This document shows positions 60,429 through 64,000 of a DNA stretch of 64,000 nt, one piece after another (within the stretch, counting starts at the first letter, position 1; each line of letters starts with the position of its first letter). A program made the position numbers and the translations under genes. The DNA comes from Opitutia bacterium. Lineage in GTDB: Bacteria > Verrucomicrobiota > Verrucomicrobiia > Opitutales > Opitutaceae. The stretch is from assembly GCA_947453695.1 (NCBI GenBank), contig CANGHW010000011.1:1-64000 (forward strand), read 5' to 3'. Under the pieces are notes generated by a model. It was given only the letters and a program-made list of their open reading frames with translations. It did not search any database and was not told the origin of the DNA.

Positions 60429-62129
60429 TCACCAGCCCGCCGCTACATTAGTGCGGCGCGGGTCGGCATAGCCGGTGAGAGAGCCGTCTGAGTTGAACTC
60501 AATGGCGTTGAGACCGCCAAAATGGCGGCCCCGCCCCGCCTCCTCAGGGAGCACGACCTTCCAGCCGAGTTTCACGAGACTCTCGGCATCAACCGAAGGA
60601 AACGAGCGCTCGGCCTCGATGGTAGCGGCATCAGTCGTGTTAAGTGCAGGCACGTAGTGCAGGCGGGTATCGCCAATTGCCTCGGCAAGCGGGCGGCCAA
60701 GGGCCAGGCGATCAAGGAGAGCCTGCAGCATCGCCGTGGGAATACGCGCGGCCCCGGGGATACCAATCGCAAACACCGGCTTGCCGCCTCGCAGCACAAT
60801 CGACGGAGAAATGGTGCTGCGCGGGCGTCGGCCGGGAGCGACGTAGTTGACGCCCTCCGGGCCGGTGTAGGCAAAATTGCTCATGGAGTCGTTGAGCACG
60901 ACGCCCGTGCCGGGCGGGACTACTCCGGCGCCGAAGTGGAGGCTTTGGGATTGGGTCGCACAAACGATGTTACCGACGGAATCGACGACCAGAAAGTGGG
61001 TCGTGGCAGCCATTGGACTCTCGTAGAACGGATTATCGTCGGGTAACGCGAGCGTGAGTGATGGACCGGTGGCGGAGAGGGCCTTGGTGCGGATCTCACG
61101 GATCGACTCGGGAGAGAGGAGCTGGTCGACGCGGGAGCGCGACTCGGGGGCGTCGCCGACAGCACGAGACACAAGCGGCGCGACTATGCGAAGCGTGCGG
61201 CCGATGCGATCTAAGTTGGCGGGAGTGCGAAGGGGACCTCCGCCGAAGGTCTCATCCTCAAGCGCCTTCATGATTGTTAGGAAGAGTGCTGGCCCCTGGG
61301 CGGGCGGCGGGGCGGCCAAAATGCGGTAACCGCGAAAATCAATGGCGAGCGGCGTTTCGGTGATGCGCGCTTCATAGCGGGCGAAGTCCTCAAGGGAGAG
61401 CACTCCCCTACCCTGCTGAGATGCTGTGACCATGGCGGCAGCCACTGGACCGCGATAAAAGCCGTCGCGGCCCTCACGGCCAAAGCGCTCCATCGTGCGG
61501 GCGAGGTCTTCATTCGGCAGCAACGAGCCGGTCGCGGGCAGTTCCCCACCGGGGAGGTAGAGGCGGGCGATCTCAAGATCTCCGCGGCGCAGTTTTTTCT
61601 CCTGTTCCTCAAAGAAATCGCGCGACTTCGGGAGAATAAGGAAACCTTTTCGCGCCAGCGCGACGGCGGGGGCCACGGTCTCGGCGAACGGCTTGGCGCC
61701 CCAGCGCTGGTGGGCGGCCCACAAACCGGCAGCGAGTCCGGGCACGCAAACGGAGCCGTAACCATAGCTGCGATCTTCGGTGGGCCTCTTCAGATAGGCT
61801 GCGACGTCGAGTGAACCGGCGGCATCCATGCCGTCGACGACGTAAGTCCGGCCGGACTTGGCCTCATAATAGAGCATCATGAGTTTGCCGCCAAGGCCTG
61901 AGCCGTAGGGTTCGGCGACACCGACGGCGAGCGAGGTGGCGACGGCGGCATCAATGGCATTGCCGCCGGCTTTGAGGACGGCGACCCCAGCCTCGGCGGC
62001 TTGCGGATGCGCGGCGACCACCATGCCGCGGCGCGCGGTGACGGGAGTGATTTCGACCGGCGTGGAAGCGGCATCCGCCGCAAGCGCGGCAGCGAGGAAA
62101 ACAGAGAAAAGGGAGAGAAATTTGGGCAT
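60429..62129 (-). CDS. ggt: Gamma-glutamyltransferase
   Basis: A 566-residue Ntn hydrolase with a signal peptide (LSLFSVFLAAALAADA). AEAGVAVLKAGGNAIDAAVA and EPYGSGLGG are in the large subunit; autocleavage before the nucleophile Thr is expected in MAATTHFLVVDSVGN, and NDSMSNF and GIPGAARIPTAML in the small subunit. GGT cleaves glutathione and other gamma-glutamyl compounds in the periplasm. The usual NDEMDDF loop is altered to NDSMSNF. The ATG at 62129 directly abuts the upstream gene's terminator T-run. Confidence 0.92.
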   Translation of the reverse strand: MPKFLSLFSVFLAAALAADAASTPVEITPVTARRGMVVAAHPQAAEAGVAVLKAGGNAIDAAVATSLAVGVAEPYGSGLGGKLMMLYYEAKSGRTYVVDGMDAAGSLDVAAYLKRPTEDRSYGYGSVCVPGLAAGLWAAHQRWGAKPFAETVAPAVALARKGFLILPKSRDFFEEQEKKLRRGDLEIARLYLPGGELPATGSLLPNEDLARTMERFGREGRDGFYRGPVAAAMVTASQQGRGVLSLEDFARYEARITETPLAIDFRGYRILAAPPPAQGPALFLTIMKALEDETFGGGPLRTPANLDRIGRTLRIVAPLVSRAVGDAPESRSRVDQLLSPESIREIRTKALSATGPSLTLALPDDNPFYESPMAATTHFLVVDSVGNIVCATQSQSLHFGAGVVPPGTGVVLNDSMSNFAYTGPEGVNYVAPGRRPRSTISPSIVLRGGKPVFAIGIPGAARIPTAMLQALLDRLALGRPLAEAIGDTRLHYVPALNTTDAATIEAERSFPSVDAESLVKLGWKVVLPEEAGRGRHFGGLNAIEFNSDGSLTGYADPRRTNVAAGW

Positions 62130-62156
62130 AAAAAAGGGCCGGTCAGAGACCGGCCC
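62130..62156 (-). terminator. Terminator of the TonB receptor gene, abutting ggt
   Basis: GGGCCGGTC and GACCGGCCC form a perfect 9-bp stem over AGA; on the minus strand six T follow and end at 62130, one base before the ggt ATG (62129). The stop of the receptor is 14 bp upstream. Confidence 0.92.
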
Positions 62157-62170
62157 GAGTTGAGTTGAAC

Positions 62171-64000
62171 TTAGAGTTTCTTGGTCGCTTGGAAGCTCCA
62201 CGTCAGGCCGCGAGCCATGACATTGTAGAGACCGACCTCGTAGCCGCGTGAGTCGGCGGAGAGGGGCGGCTTGGCGTCAAAGAGGTTGTTCACGCCGAGG
62301 CGGAGGCTCGTGTTGTTGAGCCAGCGATTCTGGGAGGAGACCCGGTAGGACAGGTAGACGTTATAGGTCTTGGTGTCGTGCACGACGTAGCGGTAAGAGT
62401 AGGCACCGTTGTTGAAGACGGGCTTGATGTAAGCGGGATTGCCAAGGCTGTCCCACACGGCCTGCGTGGTCGTCGCATTAACATCGGTATAGCTGGCGAT
62501 GTAATACATACCGACGCCGGCGCCCCATTGCTTCTTGCGCCAGGTGAGCGTGGTGGAGCCACGCCAGTCTGGAGTCGCGCCGCCGACATTGGCGCTGTTG
62601 CCGCCCTTATACTCAGTGCGGGAGGCGCCGGCCGCGGTGTAGGCGTGGAAGTCGTTCAGGTAGGTCCAATTCGTATTGAGATTGAACTGACCAATCGAGA
62701 GCGCCGGCAGGCGGTAGTTGATGTCGATATCGAAGCCATTCACGAACTGCTCCGACTTGTTGAAGTAGGAGGAGCGGATGATATCGATGCCGCCGACGAC
62801 GGCGCGCTGGTTTTGGGGATTGGTTTGGCGGGCATTGTAGGCGGCGAACGCATCGCGGTCGGCCTGCGTAACCGGGAGGCGGACGACCGACGGGTCGCCC
62901 TGATAGTTCGCCGTGCCAGAGCCGAGGTCGATGGCCCCGATGGCCGTGCCCTTAGCGAGCGCAGCTTGGGTCGCAGCCTGCAATGCCGCGGTGTCATCAG
63001 CGACGCCGCCGCCGGAGGCGATCAGGTCCTTCTGGCGTATTTCCCAATAGTCGACGCCGATGGAGAGGCCCTTAATACGGGGCACTTCAACGACAAATCC
63101 CGCGGACTTGCCGGTGGCAGTCTCGGGCTTGAGGGTGCGATTACCCGAAGCGACGCTGCGGCGATTAGAGGGACCGTCCGTGATCAGACCGGTAACGGCG
63201 CTGCGGTAGGTATCGGTGCTGCCGGTAACCGTGCGGATGAGCGTGCCGGTGAAGAGTTGGGCGAGGTTGGGCGCGTGGAAGCCCTGGTTATAGGAACCGC
63301 GCACCATGATCCACGAAGCTGGCTTCCAGTTGACGCCATACTTGGGCTTGGTGGTGGAGCCGAAGTCCGTGTAGCTCTCATAACGAGCGGCAGCGGAAAA
63401 CTCGAGGGATTGGACGAGCGGGAATTTGATATCGCGACCAACCAGCGGCACGACGGCCTCGGCATAAGCCGCGGCGACGTGGCGATTGCCATGGGTGTCG
63501 GAGTTGGGCGAGAAGCCAAGGAAGTCGTTGGAGTTCAGGTCGAGTCCGGAACCGGCGGGATTTAGGCCGGCGTAGGGCGGACGGAAATCGTCATAGCCCT
63601 CGTAGCGGAACTCACCGCCGAAGGCGCCACCGATCTTATTGCCACCCCAGAGAGGGAAGACATCGCCGCTCGCGCGGAAGTCGCCACTACCGAGCTTGGT
63701 GATGCCGCTACGGATGAAGCTCGAGCGGAAGGTCTGCTGGACGCTTTCCGGATTAGTGTAGACGCCGGTCGCAACGAGGTTGCCACCCTGCACGGCAAAC
63801 GTGCGAGTGAAGGGATTGAAGGCCTTGGCCGGATCGGTCTGGTTGATCGCAGCGATGAGGAGGCTCTTGCGGGAGGGCCCTTCTTCGTTGTCGATCACGC
63901 GGGCAGTGGACCAGAGGAGGGCGGCTTCCCAGTTCCAGGTATCGAGAAGTTTGCCGCGCAGTCCTACGACGCCGCGATAGATGGAGTCGTCCACCCAACC
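62171..64000 (-). CDS. TonB-dependent receptor, C-terminal part (runs off right edge)
   Basis: The last 609 residues of a TonB-dependent receptor beta-barrel; the plug lies beyond the edge. LEFSAAARYESYTDFGSTTK, PKYGVNWKPASWIMVRGSYN, GFHAPNLAQLFTG and LKPETATGKSAGFVVEVPRI are typical barrel strands (PxVGxxxxP then R-x-S/A-xGF-APN). It ends WSFQATKKL, with an aromatic residue near the terminus rather than a C-terminal Phe. The open reading frame continues to the right edge. The substrate cannot be told from this part; many verrucomicrobial receptors import siderophores or glycans. Confidence 0.9.
   Translation of the reverse strand, partial: GWVDDSIYRGVVGLRGKLLDTWNWEAALLWSTARVIDNEEGPSRKSLLIAAINQTDPAKAFNPFTRTFAVQGGNLVATGVYTNPESVQQTFRSSFIRSGITKLGSGDFRASGDVFPLWGGNKIGGAFGGEFRYEGYDDFRPPYAGLNPAGSGLDLNSNDFLGFSPNSDTHGNRHVAAAYAEAVVPLVGRDIKFPLVQSLEFSAAARYESYTDFGSTTKPKYGVNWKPASWIMVRGSYNQGFHAPNLAQLFTGTLIRTVTGSTDTYRSAVTGLITDGPSNRRSVASGNRTLKPETATGKSAGFVVEVPRIKGLSIGVDYWEIRQKDLIASGGGVADDTAALQAATQAALAKGTAIGAIDLGSGTANYQGDPSVVRLPVTQADRDAFAAYNARQTNPQNQRAVVGGIDIIRSSYFNKSEQFVNGFDIDINYRLPALSIGQFNLNTNWTYLNDFHAYTAAGASRTEYKGGNSANVGGATPDWRGSTTLTWRKKQWGAGVGMYYIASYTDVNATTTQAVWDSLGNPAYIKPVFNNGAYSYRYVVHDTKTYNVYLSYRVSSQNRWLNNTSLRLGVNNLFDAKPPLSADSRGYEVGLYNVMARGLTWSFQATKKL

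Overview
The window is 64 kb of GC-rich chromosome in which nearly every base is coding and genes often overlap by ATGA or GTGA. Several features point to Verrucomicrobiota, most likely the Opitutales/Opitutaceae: a Minf_1886-family protein, a DUF5069 protein, a TIGR03067-like protein, a PEP-CTERM exported protein, a MoxR/Bat operon with fused Bat proteins, a TonB-dependent receptor, and many starts without a clear Shine-Dalgarno sequence. This is inference from gene content; there is no rRNA or marker phylogeny in the window. I saw no rRNA, tRNA or CRISPR array.

Layout. 1-5.4 kb: the start of a ketosynthase coupled to a receiver-histidine kinase, then rmuC, a small TIGR03067-like protein, an AHSA1/SRPBCC protein, a MOSC protein and a stand-alone GGQ release-factor protein. 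5.5-13.3 kb: an aerotolerance (Bat) operon, moxR - DUF58 - batA - batB/C fusion - batD/E fusion. 13.4-18.4 kb: Nudix, LOG, gluQ, mogA, small conserved proteins, a MazG-like protein and Hsp20. 18.6-27 kb: an MFS sugar permease, a tandem pair of microproteins sharing a WNRPVF motif, a GMC dehydrogenase with its small subunit, and two tandem hybrid histidine kinases. 27-30.5 kb: rlmJ, YhcH, a secreted LolA-like protein and a phosphoesterase. 30.5-32.3 kb is the one clearly scarred zone: a broken IS5-type transposase, solitary IS-end-like repeats and a PEP-CTERM gene. 32.3-35.2 kb: an IDI-like Nudix protein, a hypothetical protein, a glutaminyl cyclase, then a 420-bp array of twenty 21-bp repeats. 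35.2-40.6 kb: an M24 peptidase, the heptose genes (kinase and phosphatase), a Fpg-like glycosylase, tlyA and nadK. 40.6-49 kb: a small EF-hand protein, DUF3445, a fused M16 peptidase, a Minf_1886 protein, a Fur-like regulator, and a giant peptide-binding/permease fusion. 49-52.7 kb: a Tat-exported isomerase-like protein, a small membrane protein, and an OpuC-type ABC transporter. 52.7-60.3 kb: a translation block, rpmI-rplT, pheST and gatCAB. 60.4-64 kb: gamma-glutamyltransferase and the end of a TonB-dependent receptor.

How the genes work together. The Bat block probably forms one membrane complex served by the MoxR ATPase. pheST, gatCAB, rpmI and rplT supply translation. hldA and gmhB make ADP-heptose precursors for LPS. 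The OpuC-type operon encodes ATPase, permease and binding protein in only two polypeptides.

Most unusual observations: (1) the OpuC-type binding domain is fused to its permease and its two halves are in swapped order, a circular permutation; (2) the 21-bp tandem palindromic array at 34418-34837; (3) an 83-bp palindrome made of 3+3 CACTAAT heptamers at 10-bp period between divergent genes; (4) the WNRPVF microprotein pair, whose codons differ synonymously; (5) a peptide-binding protein fused to a DppB-type permease with no partner subunits nearby.
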